DNA of 64,000 nt, taken from NCBI RefSeq assembly GCF_009696575.1, contig NZ_VULQ01000004.1, forward strand, positions 62,001-126,000, read 5' to 3'. Shown piece after piece: positions 47,695 to 57,669 of this stretch. How positions within the stretch are numbered: the first letter of the stretch is position 1; every line of letters begins with the position of its first letter. A model generated the notes under the pieces. It was not told the DNA's origin. It worked only from the letters and a program-made list of their open reading frames with translations, and did not search any database. This stretch comes from Anaerococcus porci. Its GTDB lineage: Bacteria > Bacillota > Clostridia > Tissierellales > Peptoniphilaceae. Made by a program: the position numbers and the translations under genes.

Positions 47695-48936
47695 ATGAGA
47701 GTATTAAAGAAAATTTTAAAACTTATATTTTGTATAAGCATAATAGGATTTATAGCAATAGGACTTGGACTTACAATTTGGACTAAATATCCTGAGTTTA
47801 AGGCAAGAAAAGAAATATCAGATCTTGACAAAAATGCTCGTAAAATTTCTGATATTAAAATAGGTGAAAAAGCAAAGATTATTGCCCTTGGAGAGGCAAG
47901 CCATGGAAATAAAGAGTTTCAAAAGCTTAAACTTGATGTATTTAAAAATCTGGTAGAAAATAATGATGTGAGAGCCTTTGCATTAGAGTGTGATTTTTCT
48001 GAGGGAATTCTTATAGACAAATATATAAAAAATCCAAATATTAAAGTAAATCCATTGGAATATTTTTCATTTTCTATATATAAGACTGAAGAAATGAAAA
48101 ATCTAATAGAATGGATGAAAGAATATAACAAGATTCACAATGAGAAACTTTCCTTCTATGGTTTTGATATGCAAAATCCAGAGAAGCTTATACCAACCAT
48201 AAAAGATTATGTGGGAAAAAATAGGATAGAATTTGCCCTAGATAAGCTAAAAGTCCTTGAAACTTATCCTATAAAAGTAAAAGATTCAAAAGTAAAAGAC
48301 TTGATAGAAAATCTTAAAGTTCTTAAAGATAAGATAAAAGAAGAAAGCGATGATGATATAATTTTTAAGAAAGCGATAGACAATTTTCTTGAAGGATTTT
48401 CCTACTATAGCCTTGATGATAATTTTAAAGAATATGAAACAAGAGATAGGCTAATGGCAGAAAATGTAATCTGGATTAGTAAATTTGAAGATAATAGAAA
48501 CTCAAAGCTTATGATAGCAGGACACAATGGCCATATAGGAAAGACTTCAAATATTTACAAAATCATGGGTGACCACCTTAGTGAATTTTTTAAAGATAAG
48601 TACTTTACCATAGGTACAGACTTTTATAAGACAAGGGTTAATATAAGCTCAATGACAGATAAAAAAAGAGTTATCAAAAAATTTATATCAGCAGACCCAA
48701 TAGCCCAAAAGGCAGAAAAATATGATGGGATTTTTTACCTAGATTTTAACAATCTTCAAAATGGGGCTACTAAGTCCATAGTAGAAAGTAAAATGAAAAT
48801 GGGTTCTTTGGGCGAAGGATATTTTCCTATGATGAATGTAATTGCAAAAACTTATAGAATAGACCAAGTTCCAAAAGATTTGTATGATTCAATGATATTT
48901 ATCTATGAAGCCAATCCTACTGAAATAATAAATTAG
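47695..48936 (+). CDS. Membrane-anchored erythromycin-esterase-family protein
   Basis: A 413-residue protein: an N-terminal helix (about 12-32) and an EreA/EreB-like domain (PF05139 type) with ALGEASHGNKEF near residue 65, ALECDFSEG, YGFDMQNP, and GHNGHIGK carrying the conserved histidines. Family members hydrolyse macrolide lactones, but many relatives are not macrolide esterases. Location behind a Bce module suggests that it is co-expressed with antibiotic defence. The N-terminal helix would place the enzyme outside the membrane. Substrate unknown. Confidence 0.85.
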   Translation: MRVLKKILKLIFCISIIGFIAIGLGLTIWTKYPEFKARKEISDLDKNARKISDIKIGEKAKIIALGEASHGNKEFQKLKLDVFKNLVENNDVRAFALECDFSEGILIDKYIKNPNIKVNPLEYFSFSIYKTEEMKNLIEWMKEYNKIHNEKLSFYGFDMQNPEKLIPTIKDYVGKNRIEFALDKLKVLETYPIKVKDSKVKDLIENLKVLKDKIKEESDDDIIFKKAIDNFLEGFSYYSLDDNFKEYETRDRLMAENVIWISKFEDNRNSKLMIAGHNGHIGKTSNIYKIMGDHLSEFFKDKYFTIGTDFYKTRVNISSMTDKKRVIKKFISADPIAQKAEKYDGIFYLDFNNLQNGATKSIVESKMKMGSLGEGYFPMMNVIAKTYRIDQVPKDLYDSMIFIYEANPTEIIN

Positions 48937-48964
48937 AAAAATTAATTTTATATATGTTTAGTTT

Positions 48965-49002
48965 ATGCCGGATCTAATTCTAGTTTAGATCTGGTATTTT
49001 TT
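48965..49002 (+). terminator. Intrinsic terminator after the Bce-esterase operon
   Basis: ATGCCGGATCTAA pairs with TTAGATCTGGTAT (13 bp, two G-U), followed by T. Confidence 0.9.
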
Positions 49003-49103
49003 AATTTTCCTATAGTTTTTAATATTCTTAGATTTTGTTTCTAGATACTTTATGAATAAGAAACGATAAATGATAAGAAAAATCAGAATATCTCGTATAT
49101 AAT

Positions 49104-49122
49104 GATAATAGTTATTAATATC
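49104..49122. promoter_or_regulatory. Candidate Fur box before the ABC/ECF cluster
   Basis: GATAATAGTTATTAATATC matches the 19-bp Fur consensus GATAATGATAATCATTATC at 14 positions. It directly follows a TATAAT at 49098-49103, so a bound repressor would block transcription. A good -35 box was not found. GGAGG and the ATG follow. Confidence 0.5.
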
Positions 49123-49140
49123 ATAAATTAGGAGGTTAAG

Positions 49141-50883
49141 ATGAACACATATAAAAAATTATTTGCCTATGTACCAGAGATAAAAAATAAGGCAATATTT
49201 GCTGTAATTTTTACAGCTATTTCTAATCTGACTTTATTTTTTGCTTATTATAAGATATGGACAATAATTAAAGTGATTTTTACTAAAAATTCAAGCGATG
49301 GACTTATCAAATATTCAAATCTTATTGTAATTCTTTTTATAGCTTATGGTCTTATATATTTTTTGGGGCTTTGGCAAAGTCATTTATTAGCCTTTAGGCT
49401 TGAAACAAGATTAAGAGAGAAAGGAGCAAAAAAACTTCTTAGGGCTAGCGAAAGTTTTTTTGATACACATAGCTCAGGTGAAGTTAGAAAAATTATAGAC
49501 AATAATGTTGAAGGAACCCATATGGCAGTAGCACATCTTATTCCAGATCAAACAGCTGCTATTATTACTCCAATTTTAATGCTAATTTTAGTATTTAAGA
49601 TTGATCTATTTTTAGGATTATTCTTTGTAGGAGTTGTTCTAGCTTCATTTTTTATAATGAAGGCTATGATGGGAGATAAAACTTTTATGGAAATCTATAT
49701 GAAAAAATTAGATAAGCTTAATGCTGGAGCTGTAGAATATGTAAGATTTATTCCAGTAGTTAAAATTTTCAATGCTCCTCTTAAGGGAATTAAAAGCTTA
49801 TATGAATCAATAATAGATTATAGGGATATCGTATATGAATATTCAATGTCTTGTAGGATACCTTTTGTAACTTTCCAATGGTTATTAAACATATTTATTG
49901 TAAGTCCGATTTTTCTTGCGATTTTCATGGTGAAAAATGGATCTGATCCTTATCTATGGTCAGCAAAGATTTTGTTTTTTACGCTTTTTACAGGTATGTT
50001 TTTTGCCAATATGATGAAGATTATGTACGTATCAACTTATCATTTTCAAGCAAATTCTGCGGTTGATAACCTAGAAAGATTATTTGAAGAGATGCAATCA
50101 AAGAAAGTTATTTTTGGAGAAGCAAAGAAAATAGATAAGGCGGATATTGTTTTTGAAAAGGTAGATTTCTCTTATGATGATGAAAAAAATATCTTAGAAG
50201 ATTTTTCTGTAAAATTTCAAGAAGGTAAGTCTTATGCTCTTGTGGGAAGTTCGGGTTCTGGAAAGTCAACTATAGCAAGGCTTATTTCAGGTTCTTATCC
50301 ACTTGATAAGGGAAAGATTCTTCTAGATGGTCGTGATATAAAATCCTATGACAAGGATTTTCTGATGGATAACATTGGAATGGTTTTTCAAAATCCAAAG
50401 CTTTTTAAGGGGATTTCAATTTATGATAATGTTGCCCTTGCTAAAGAAAATTCAGAGAAAAAAGAAGTAATAGAAGCACTTAAAAAAGCACGTTGTTTTG
50501 AGTTTATAGATAAGTTTGAAAAGGGAGTTGATACAGTAATAGGAGATGCTGGAGTGAATCTTTCTGGTGGAGAAATTCAAAGAATTTCTATTGCAAGAAT
50601 ATTTCTGAAAAATCCTAGAATTCTTATCTTAGATGAGGCATCGGCTGCGGCAGATCCCGAAAATGAACATGAATTACAAATTGCTTTCAAAGAATTAATG
50701 AAAAATAGGACAACTATTATGATTGCCCATAGACTTTCATCTATTAGGGGAGTAGACGAAATATTTCTTATAGATGATGGAAAGATAAAAGAAAAAGGAA
50801 ATCACAAAGACCTTATGGCAAAAGATGGATCTTATAAGTATTTTGTAGATCTTTATGATAAAGCTAATGAGTGGAGGATTTGA
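49141..50883 (+). CDS. ABC half-transporter (membrane plus ATPase), first of a pair
   Basis: A 580-residue type IV ABC protein: six membrane segments (about 15-310) and a C-terminal ATPase with Walker A GSSGSGKST near 369, signature NLSGGEIQR near 475, Walker B ILILDEASAAAD near 498. It should form a heterodimer with the next gene. The pair resembles YbtP/YbtQ or the SiaD/E-type genes next to heme ECF systems, where transport direction is debated. GGAGG precedes the ATG. Fur-like box upstream supports an iron link, but this is inference. Confidence 0.88.
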   Translation: MNTYKKLFAYVPEIKNKAIFAVIFTAISNLTLFFAYYKIWTIIKVIFTKNSSDGLIKYSNLIVILFIAYGLIYFLGLWQSHLLAFRLETRLREKGAKKLLRASESFFDTHSSGEVRKIIDNNVEGTHMAVAHLIPDQTAAIITPILMLILVFKIDLFLGLFFVGVVLASFFIMKAMMGDKTFMEIYMKKLDKLNAGAVEYVRFIPVVKIFNAPLKGIKSLYESIIDYRDIVYEYSMSCRIPFVTFQWLLNIFIVSPIFLAIFMVKNGSDPYLWSAKILFFTLFTGMFFANMMKIMYVSTYHFQANSAVDNLERLFEEMQSKKVIFGEAKKIDKADIVFEKVDFSYDDEKNILEDFSVKFQEGKSYALVGSSGSGKSTIARLISGSYPLDKGKILLDGRDIKSYDKDFLMDNIGMVFQNPKLFKGISIYDNVALAKENSEKKEVIEALKKARCFEFIDKFEKGVDTVIGDAGVNLSGGEIQRISIARIFLKNPRILILDEASAAADPENEHELQIAFKELMKNRTTIMIAHRLSSIRGVDEIFLIDDGKIKEKGNHKDLMAKDGSYKYFVDLYDKANEWRI

Positions 50884-50884
50884 T

Positions 50885-52606
50885 ATGAAAAATTACTTGA
50901 TAAATAAATATTCCATAACAGAAAAGGGAGCAAGTGGCTTATGCAAAGCTATATTTTTTTCAACACTTAAAAGTTTATCCTTTATGACTCCTATAATTTT
51001 AATGATGTATGCAATACAAGGTCTTATGGGGCTTGGAAAATTTGATTTTAAAATTTGTCTTATAGGATTTTTACTAATAGCCTTACTAATGGTCTTTATT
51101 CTTAATAGGGACTATATTACAACCTACAATGAAACCTACAAAGAATCAGCTAATCTTAGAATAGAGATAGCTGACAGGATAAAAGATCTTCCACTTTCAT
51201 TTTATACAAAAACAAATCTTACAGATCTTTCTCAAACTATAATGAAGGATGTGGAAACAATTGAACATGCGCTAAGTCATGCTCTCCCAGGTTACTATGG
51301 TTTTTTAATAAGCTTTTTAATTATCTCTATACTTTTACTTATAGGAAGTCCAATTCTAGGGATTTCTATTATAATACCTACTGCTTTAAGCATAGGAGCG
51401 AGTTTCCTATCAGCTAAAAATCAAAGTAAGGCAACAAGTACTTATTACAAAAAGCAAAGAAGATCGTCTGAACTTTTTCAAGAGATAATAGACCTTCAAA
51501 AAGAAATAAGAGAATATAAACTAAGAGATAAAAAAGAAAAAGAAATTTTAAATTTTATAAAAGTTTTGGAAAAAGAGCACATAAAATCAGAGCTTGGTCA
51601 AGTTATACCTATAGCAATAGCAACTTCAATTTCAAACCTATCTTTGGGACTTGTCATGTTTTTTGGTCTAAGAGAATTAATAAGTGGAAATATAAATGTT
51701 TTATATTTAGCAGGCTATCTTTTTGCAGCTGCAAGGATTATAGATAGTGTAACAGCTTTTAATCAATATTTTGGTGAAATTATGTATATAAACCCAGCAG
51801 TTGAAAAGATTAGAAGTCTAAAAGATTTTCCAATAATAGAAGGAGAAGAAACTAATTTTAAAAATTTTGATATAGAAGGTGAAAATGTAGAATTTTCTTA
51901 TCTAAAGGATAAAAAAGTTATAGATAATATTTCATTTAAGGCAAGGGAAGGCGAAAGTACAGCCCTTGTGGGACCATCTGGTTGTGGTAAGACCACTCTT
52001 TTAAGACTTATGGCAAAGTTATATGACTATGATAAAGGTTCTATAAAAATAGATAAAAAAGATATTAAAACAAGTAGAACTGAGGATTTATTTTCCCATA
52101 TCTCCATGGTATTTCAAGATGTTCTTCTTATAGATGGAACAGTAATGGATAATATTAGGATAGGAAAAATGGATGCAAGTGATGAGGAAGTTCTTAAAGC
52201 AGGAAGGCTTGCTTCTTGTGATGATTTTGTAAATAAATTAAAAGATGGCTACAATACTAAAATTGGAGAAAATGGCTCTAAGCTTTCTGGAGGAGAAAGA
52301 CAAAGAATTTCTATTGCAAGAGCATTTTTAAAGGATGCTGATATTATTCTTCTAGATGAAATTGCAGCAAATCTTGACGTAGAAAATGAAAAATATATCC
52401 AAGATTCTCTCAATAAATTAAGCAAGGATAAAACTCTAGTAATAATATCTCACAGAATGAAATCAATTCAAAATGTAGATCAAATAATAGTAATGAAAGA
52501 TGGAAGGATAGAAAAATCGGGTAAACATGAAGAACTTTTAAAAGAAAGTTCAGCTTATAAGAAAATGATAGAATCATCAAGACTTTCTGAAGAGTTTGTC
52601 TATTAA
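50885..52606 (+). CDS. ABC half-transporter, second of a pair
   Basis: A protein of 573 residues with six membrane segments and an ATPase: Walker A GPSGCGKTT near 361, signature KLSGGERQR near 463, Walker B IILLDEIAANLD near 485. The usual LDEAT/P element is replaced by LDEIAANLD, which is tolerated in the family. I chose the ATG at 50885, 7 bp after GGAGG, instead of an in-frame ATG at 50855 inside the preceding gene. Its stop is 20 bp from the ECF S component. Confidence 0.88.
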   Translation: MKNYLINKYSITEKGASGLCKAIFFSTLKSLSFMTPIILMMYAIQGLMGLGKFDFKICLIGFLLIALLMVFILNRDYITTYNETYKESANLRIEIADRIKDLPLSFYTKTNLTDLSQTIMKDVETIEHALSHALPGYYGFLISFLIISILLLIGSPILGISIIIPTALSIGASFLSAKNQSKATSTYYKKQRRSSELFQEIIDLQKEIREYKLRDKKEKEILNFIKVLEKEHIKSELGQVIPIAIATSISNLSLGLVMFFGLRELISGNINVLYLAGYLFAAARIIDSVTAFNQYFGEIMYINPAVEKIRSLKDFPIIEGEETNFKNFDIEGENVEFSYLKDKKVIDNISFKAREGESTALVGPSGCGKTTLLRLMAKLYDYDKGSIKIDKKDIKTSRTEDLFSHISMVFQDVLLIDGTVMDNIRIGKMDASDEEVLKAGRLASCDDFVNKLKDGYNTKIGENGSKLSGGERQRISIARAFLKDADIILLDEIAANLDVENEKYIQDSLNKLSKDKTLVIISHRMKSIQNVDQIIVMKDGRIEKSGKHEELLKESSAYKKMIESSRLSEEFVY

Positions 52607-52626
52607 AATAAAGAAAGGATAAGTAT

Positions 52627-53208
52627 ATGAATAAATTTTCAGTAAGAGACTTAGTAAACGCAGGAGTATTTTCTCTTTTGGTATTAGTAGCTTCATGGTG
52701 TGGAGGTATGATTGGCTTTATCCCTCAAACTATGCCTTTTGTACCCTTTGCCTGTGGAATATTAGGAGGAATAGTATTTATGCTTTATTCAACAAAGATA
52801 GATAAGTTTGGTATGATTCTAATAATGGGAATACTATTTGGAATAGCCTTTTCTCTATCAGGTCATGGAGCAATAGTTTTTCCTGGTATAGTTATAATTT
52901 CACTACTTGCAGAATGGATTCTTAAAAAAGGAAATTATAAATCAATTAAATATGCAAGATTATCTTTTGCAACTTTTATGCTTTTTGGAGGAGTAAATAT
53001 CTTACCTATGTATTATGCAAGGCAATCTTATATTGAAAAATTAATCTCTCAAGGTTATGGTGAGGAATATGTAAAAACTTTATTTGCAGTTATGCCAAAT
53101 TGGTCATTCATACCAGTAACTCTTCTTGGAATTGTTGGTGGATTTATTGGTTGCACTATAGGAATAAAGCTACTTAATAAACATTTCAAAAAAGCAGGAA
53201 TGGCTTAA
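52627..53208 (+). CDS. MptD/Trep_Strep-type ECF substrate-binding (S) component
   Basis: A 193-residue integral membrane protein with about five to six helices (FSVRDLVNAGVFSLLVLVAS at the start; IPVTLLGIVGGFIGCTIG near the end), matching the Trep_Strep/MptD family of S components. S components determine the substrate of an ECF importer. The family includes SiaF-like proteins implicated in heme uptake by group A Streptococcus; other substrates are possible. It lies just before the T and A components, giving a complete dedicated (group I) ECF transporter. Confidence 0.85.
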   Translation: MNKFSVRDLVNAGVFSLLVLVASWCGGMIGFIPQTMPFVPFACGILGGIVFMLYSTKIDKFGMILIMGILFGIAFSLSGHGAIVFPGIVIISLLAEWILKKGNYKSIKYARLSFATFMLFGGVNILPMYYARQSYIEKLISQGYGEEYVKTLFAVMPNWSFIPVTLLGIVGGFIGCTIGIKLLNKHFKKAGMA

Positions 53209-53209
53209 A

Positions 53210-53911
53210 ATGAGATTTGATTTTAGGTCAAAACTTTTTATGACTCTTGTTGTAGGCTTTATTGCGACAGAAGGGACGCTTTCTGAAAGATATGGATTTA
53301 TTGGGCTTTCTTTAGCCCTTTTTCCATTTTTTTTATCACTTTTTGATAAAAATTATTCTTTTTTTATAAGGGGAGTGATTTTTTATAGTCTTGTTGCGAT
53401 TTATCCTATACTTTTAAGAAATTTTAAAGACAATATATTAATAGTTTTGATAGGAATTTATGTAATGATAGGAATTAAGATTATGCCAATTGTTATGATG
53501 ACTTATTATTCAATTACTACAACTAAAATGAGCGATTTAGTAAAAAGCCTACAAAAAATGAAGGTTCCAGATCCTATAATTATCCCTATTTCTGTAATGT
53601 TTAGGTTTTTTTATTCTATTAGAGAAGATAAGAAAACTATAAAAGAGGCTATGTATATGCATGGGATTACTATGAGAAATTTCTTTAAAGATCCAGGGAA
53701 ATTTCTCGAATATAAGTTTGTACCACTTCTTATGATAACATCACAAACTGCAGATAATGTAGCAATTTCTGCAATGACTAGAGGTATGAAAATAGGTTAT
53801 CCTAGAACATCTATTTCAAAAACAAGGATAAAGTTAGAAGATTTTTTTCTAATAAGCTTTGGTATTTTTCTTTTAGCCTTATATATAGGAGTAAAATATG
53901 TTGGAATTTAA
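53210..53911 (+). CDS. ECF transporter T component
   Basis: A 233-residue membrane protein with about five helices and the cytoplasmic coupling region of EcfT proteins (SLQKMKVPDPIIIPISVMFRF near 125-145 and the later AMTRGMKIGYPR, an A-x-x-x-R-G-type motif). It couples ATPase motion to the S component. It begins 1 bp after the S gene stop and overlaps the ATPase gene by 14 bp. Confidence 0.9.
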   Translation: MRFDFRSKLFMTLVVGFIATEGTLSERYGFIGLSLALFPFFLSLFDKNYSFFIRGVIFYSLVAIYPILLRNFKDNILIVLIGIYVMIGIKIMPIVMMTYYSITTTKMSDLVKSLQKMKVPDPIIIPISVMFRFFYSIREDKKTIKEAMYMHGITMRNFFKDPGKFLEYKFVPLLMITSQTADNVAISAMTRGMKIGYPRTSISKTRIKLEDFFLISFGIFLLALYIGVKYVGI

Positions 53912-55298
53912 AGATTTTTCCCTTTATTTTAAGGACCAAGATGAAAAAGAAATAAAAATCTTAGATAGGATAAACCTAGCCTTTAAAAAGGGAACTATAA
54001 ATGTCATAACAGGAAAGTCAGGCTCAGGTAAGTCTACACTTATAAGTTTAATTAATGGAATAATTCCTGAAATTAACAAGGCCAATATAAGTGGGGATAT
54101 ACTGTTTGAAGGAAATAGTCTTTTAGATAAAAATATAAGCGATAGAAGTCTTTTTATATCAACAGTTTTTCAAAATCCTAAAAATCAATTTTATGCGGTA
54201 AACTCCTTGGATGAGATAGCTTTTGGACTAGAAAATAGAAATATTTCTAAAGATGGAATATATAAAAAAATAAACCATTTTACTAAACTTCTTCAAACAG
54301 AAAATCTTCTTGATAGGGATCTTATGAAATTATCAGGAGGAGAAAAACAACTCGTAGCAATTACTTCTGTATCTGTAATGGACAATGAGATTTATATATT
54401 TGATGAACCGAGCGCATCCCTTGATAAGGAATCTATAATAAGGCTTAAATCAGCTATCAATCAGCTTAAAAATCTTGGAAAAATCATAATAATAGCCGAA
54501 CACAGACTTTACTACTTAAAAGATATCTTAGATAAGCTTTATATAATAAAAAATAAAAAAGTTATTGGCTTTGATGCCTTAAAAATTAATGATGATATAA
54601 TAAAAGAAAACAAACTTAGATCTATTAATCTTATAGAAAAAAATAATTTAAGACATAAAAGTTATGAAGTTAAAAATCTTTTTGATAAGACTTATGACAA
54701 AAATAAAAGTCTTAAATTTTTAAACTTTAAATGTAGGTATAAGAAAAGAACTATATTTAACTTTAACCTCTCCCTAGATCAAGGCATATATTTTATTATA
54801 GGAGAAAATGGTGTAGGTAAAAGCTCATTTATTAGAAATGTTTGCAATCTTAACAAAAAACAAAAAGGAGATTTCTTTATAAATGATGATAAGATATCTT
54901 TTCCTCCAGCTTATATAAGTCTTATTATGCAAGATGTAAATTACCAACTTTTTACAGAATCAGTTCTAAGTGAAATGCAAATTGTAGAAGTCGATGAGAG
55001 AAAAATTGATAGAATATTAAAAATGGTTGAACTTTTTGATAAAAAGAATTCCCATCCACAAAGTTTATCAGGGGGAGAAAAGCAAAGACTTGCCTTAGGC
55101 TTAGCTTTTGTAAGTTCTAAAAAAATAGTAATAATGGATGAGCCAACAAGTGGACTTTGCTATCCTTCTATGGAAAAACTTGTAAAAATCATAAAAAAAA
55201 TGAAAAAAGATGGCAAAACTGTAATAATAGTAAGCCACGACTACGAATTTATCTCTATGGCAAATGAAAATATATTGGAGTTTGTAAATGACATATAA
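53898..55298 (+). CDS. ECF transporter ATPase, two ATP-binding domains in one chain
   Basis: A 466-residue fusion of two ABC ATPase domains. Domain 1: Walker A GKSGSGKST at 39-47, LSGGEKQ, Walker B IYIFDEPSASLD. Domain 2: Walker A GENGVGKSS near 301, LSGGEKQR near 390, Walker B IVIMDEPTSGL. The fused A1-A2 form is typical for Trep_Strep-linked ECF systems. It overlaps both the T component and the AraC regulator genes. Confidence 0.92.
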   Translation: MLEFKDFSLYFKDQDEKEIKILDRINLAFKKGTINVITGKSGSGKSTLISLINGIIPEINKANISGDILFEGNSLLDKNISDRSLFISTVFQNPKNQFYAVNSLDEIAFGLENRNISKDGIYKKINHFTKLLQTENLLDRDLMKLSGGEKQLVAITSVSVMDNEIYIFDEPSASLDKESIIRLKSAINQLKNLGKIIIIAEHRLYYLKDILDKLYIIKNKKVIGFDALKINDDIIKENKLRSINLIEKNNLRHKSYEVKNLFDKTYDKNKSLKFLNFKCRYKKRTIFNFNLSLDQGIYFIIGENGVGKSSFIRNVCNLNKKQKGDFFINDDKISFPPAYISLIMQDVNYQLFTESVLSEMQIVEVDERKIDRILKMVELFDKKNSHPQSLSGGEKQRLALGLAFVSSKKIVIMDEPTSGLCYPSMEKLVKIIKKMKKDGKTVIIVSHDYEFISMANENILEFVNDI

Positions 55299-56217
55299 TA
55301 GGCTAAAATCTTGGGGATTTAGGGAAGTTAAAACTGATAATCCTAAGATAATTAATTATGAAGGGCTAGAAAATAAAGAAAATAAAATGACAAGCTATGA
55401 AATCTTTCCTGGTGTCTTTATAATGTATATCAATCTTAAGAAAAAATATCAGGCAAAAGCATCGAACTCTCCAGGAAATACTGGTTTTAGGATAGGATTT
55501 TGTGCTGAAGGAAACTACTTTACTTATATTAATTATGCCAAAATCCTAATTACCACAAACGAAATTTTTTTAGGAAAGGCAATTCCAAAATCTAAGATGT
55601 CCTATACATCAAGTCACAATACTAGGGCCTTTAATATAATCATAGTAGATAAAAAAATAGAAAAGAAAGATTTTTCCTATCCATTTATAAAATCATTCTT
55701 AGATAGCATTAAAAATATTAAGGATATAGGAAGGGTAATTGATGATAAGACATTAGTATCCTTAGCAAAAGAGCTTGTACAAGTATTAGAGTCTTGTGAT
55801 TTTAATCTTATTAGTTTAAAGAGCCTAGAGTTAATTTATAGGATATCACTCCTTAATTCAAATTCTTTTAAGGATACATATTACCAATCTGATTCCTTTT
55901 TCTATATAGAAAAAATTGAAGCCTATATGAGAGAAAATTTAGAAAAAAATATAAGTCTTGACTATATTTGTGAGAAATTCAAAATATCAAAATCAAGCCT
56001 AACCCATAAGTTTATGGGAAAATATCAATATACACCTATGAAATACCTATCTAAGCTTAGGCTAATAAGGGCAGAGGATTTGCTTATAAATACAGATAAG
56101 TCAATCACAGAGATTTCTCTTGAAGTATCTTTTACTAATACTTCAAATTTTACTAGAGCTTTTAAAGCTTTCACAGGACGAAGTCCTAGTGAATATAGGA
56201 AAAAGAATAAAATATAA
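55288..56217 (+). CDS. AraC-family transcriptional regulator
   Basis: A 309-residue regulator with an unassigned N-terminal ligand domain (about 1-200) and a C-terminal double helix-turn-helix (about 210-305) ending with the AraC signature ITEISLEVSFTNTSNFTRAFKAFTGRSPSEYR. It overlaps the ATPase gene by 11 bp, so it is made with the transporter and likely controls it, perhaps sensing the transported compound. AraC partners of iron uptake clusters (YbtA type) are known; that role here is inferred. Confidence 0.88.
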   Translation: MTYNRLKSWGFREVKTDNPKIINYEGLENKENKMTSYEIFPGVFIMYINLKKKYQAKASNSPGNTGFRIGFCAEGNYFTYINYAKILITTNEIFLGKAIPKSKMSYTSSHNTRAFNIIIVDKKIEKKDFSYPFIKSFLDSIKNIKDIGRVIDDKTLVSLAKELVQVLESCDFNLISLKSLELIYRISLLNSNSFKDTYYQSDSFFYIEKIEAYMRENLEKNISLDYICEKFKISKSSLTHKFMGKYQYTPMKYLSKLRLIRAEDLLINTDKSITEISLEVSFTNTSNFTRAFKAFTGRSPSEYRKKNKI

Positions 56218-56780
56218 TAAAAAAATAAGAGAATTTTGTAATGGTGAAATTCTGAAAAATAAAAGATCAAACTTTTAAAAAAGCTTTGGATAATTCAGAA
56301 ATAAGCTGTCAAATTACGCCAATATACAGATCTTGGAAAAATAATTAATAGAGAAATCAAGAAAAGTTCTAAGAGAGAAATGATTCTCTATTGAAGAAAA
56401 ACTATAAAAAGTGTCAGAACTCAATTTAAGCAAGGGAGAGATCGCTTAGCGCAAGGCACTTAACTTCAAAAATCCAAATGAAGTCGTTGAAGAATATTTC
56501 GAAAAAGTAGTTTAGAATAGCATATATTTCTTGGGATTTTAGTCAATCCATAAAACCATCGAAAAAATTCCCAAAAATATGTAAGAGACCTAACCACTTA
56601 TGTCACAATATTTTGACTTTCTATACAATTGTTTAATGTATTAATTTATATTAAGTTGACAACACACAATTAATATGTTTTTTTAAAATAAATTAAATAT
56701 ATATTAACAAATAGAAAACGTTATTATATTATATAGAAATGAATCCTGGTGCGGCTTATATGTATGTGAATGGAGGATAA
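56218..56780. other. Gene remnants and AT-rich sequence after the AraC gene
   Basis: No intact gene. Short coding-like pieces with several stops occur on the + strand, for example FKNPNEVVEEYFEKVV ending near 56513. I cannot assign a family. A tiny open frame ATG-TAA at 56739-56780 (MNPGAAYMYVNGG) lacks a ribosome binding site. Confidence 0.4.
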
Positions 56781-57314
56781 AGAAGAAATGGTTCTGGAAA
56801 AACAATGTTATTTCGTGCCATATGTGGTCTGATTGTAATTGATGATGGAGAAATTTATATCCAAGGTGAAAAAATAGATGGAAATATTATCCCACAAGAC
56901 ATAGGGCTTTTGTTAGAAAATCCTAGTTTTCTTAAAGGTTTAACAGGTTTGCAAAATTTAGAAATAATTGCCTCCATCCGCAAAATTGCTAATGTAGAAA
57001 GGATTTTGCAAGTATTAGATAAGGTGGGACTTACAGAGGCAAAGGATAAAAAATACGAAGCCTACTCCTTAGGTATGAAACAAAGATTAGCTATTGCAAA
57101 TGTAATCATGGAAGATCCTAAAATTCTAATTTTTGATGAACCAACAATTGCAATTGATGAAGAAGGTATTAAGGTTTTAAAGGAGATTATAAGCAAGGAG
57201 AAGAAAAAAGGCAAACTAATTTTGCTAGCTAGCCACGAACACGATTTTATAAGTAGTTTGGTTGATGTCCATTTTTATATGAAAGAAGGTGCTTTAGTAG
57301 AAAAAAATAGATAG
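56781..57314 (+). pseudogene. N-terminally truncated ABC transporter ATPase
   Basis: The frame opens after a stop at 56778 and starts within Walker A (RRNGSGKTML). It then shows LLLENPSFLKGLTGLQNLEI, the signature EAYSLGMKQRLAIAN and Walker B ILIFDEPTIAID, as in antibiotic-type (BcrA/lantibiotic immunity) ATPases. The first ~35 residues of the domain are missing. The first ATG inside (56805) lies after the Walker A lysine, so any product would not bind ATP normally. No permease follows. It is a decayed fragment. Confidence 0.85.
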
Positions 57315-57633
57315 CTTAGTAGGGTCTGTAAATAGTTTTGTGCATCAATTTAAGCTTTGACATGATGTGTACCGATAAAACTGGACATAATATTTAATTA
57401 ATTAGGTGTAGTGGATTTAATACCAATAGTTAATATTTGATTGATTGATTTTTGCGTTTAAGATAGTGTTTTTTCACCATATTTATAAGTTAAATATTCT
57501 CTAGTTCATTAATCTATTAAAAGATTTTTAGAGTTTTTTGTAAGTTTTGTATTATTTCTGCTTGCTACTCTCCGATTACAATTTTAGATACTTTGTTTAA
57601 TATTATTCTAGCATTTTTCTTGGCATAGAAATT
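57315..57633. other. Scar region, no intact gene
   Basis: No gene supported. TGTACCGATAAAACTGGAC near 57367 recalls ends of IS3-family elements, and the - strand has a short ATG-led frame after AGGAGG near 57630 that soon stops. The evidence for an IS remnant is weak. Confidence 0.3.
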
Positions 57634-57669
57634 CCTCCTGATTAGTTTTTTCCCTAATCAGGAGGTTTT
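57634..57669. terminator. Strong perfect hairpin in the scar
   Basis: CCTCCTGATTAG (57634-57645) pairs perfectly with CTAATCAGGAGG (57654-57665), with TTTTC after it on the + strand. It could be a terminator or the relic of a mobile element. Confidence 0.6.

Noticed and set aside
57360-57400. IS3-family inverted repeat
   Set aside because: Only a short partial resemblance, with no partner end and no readable transposase.
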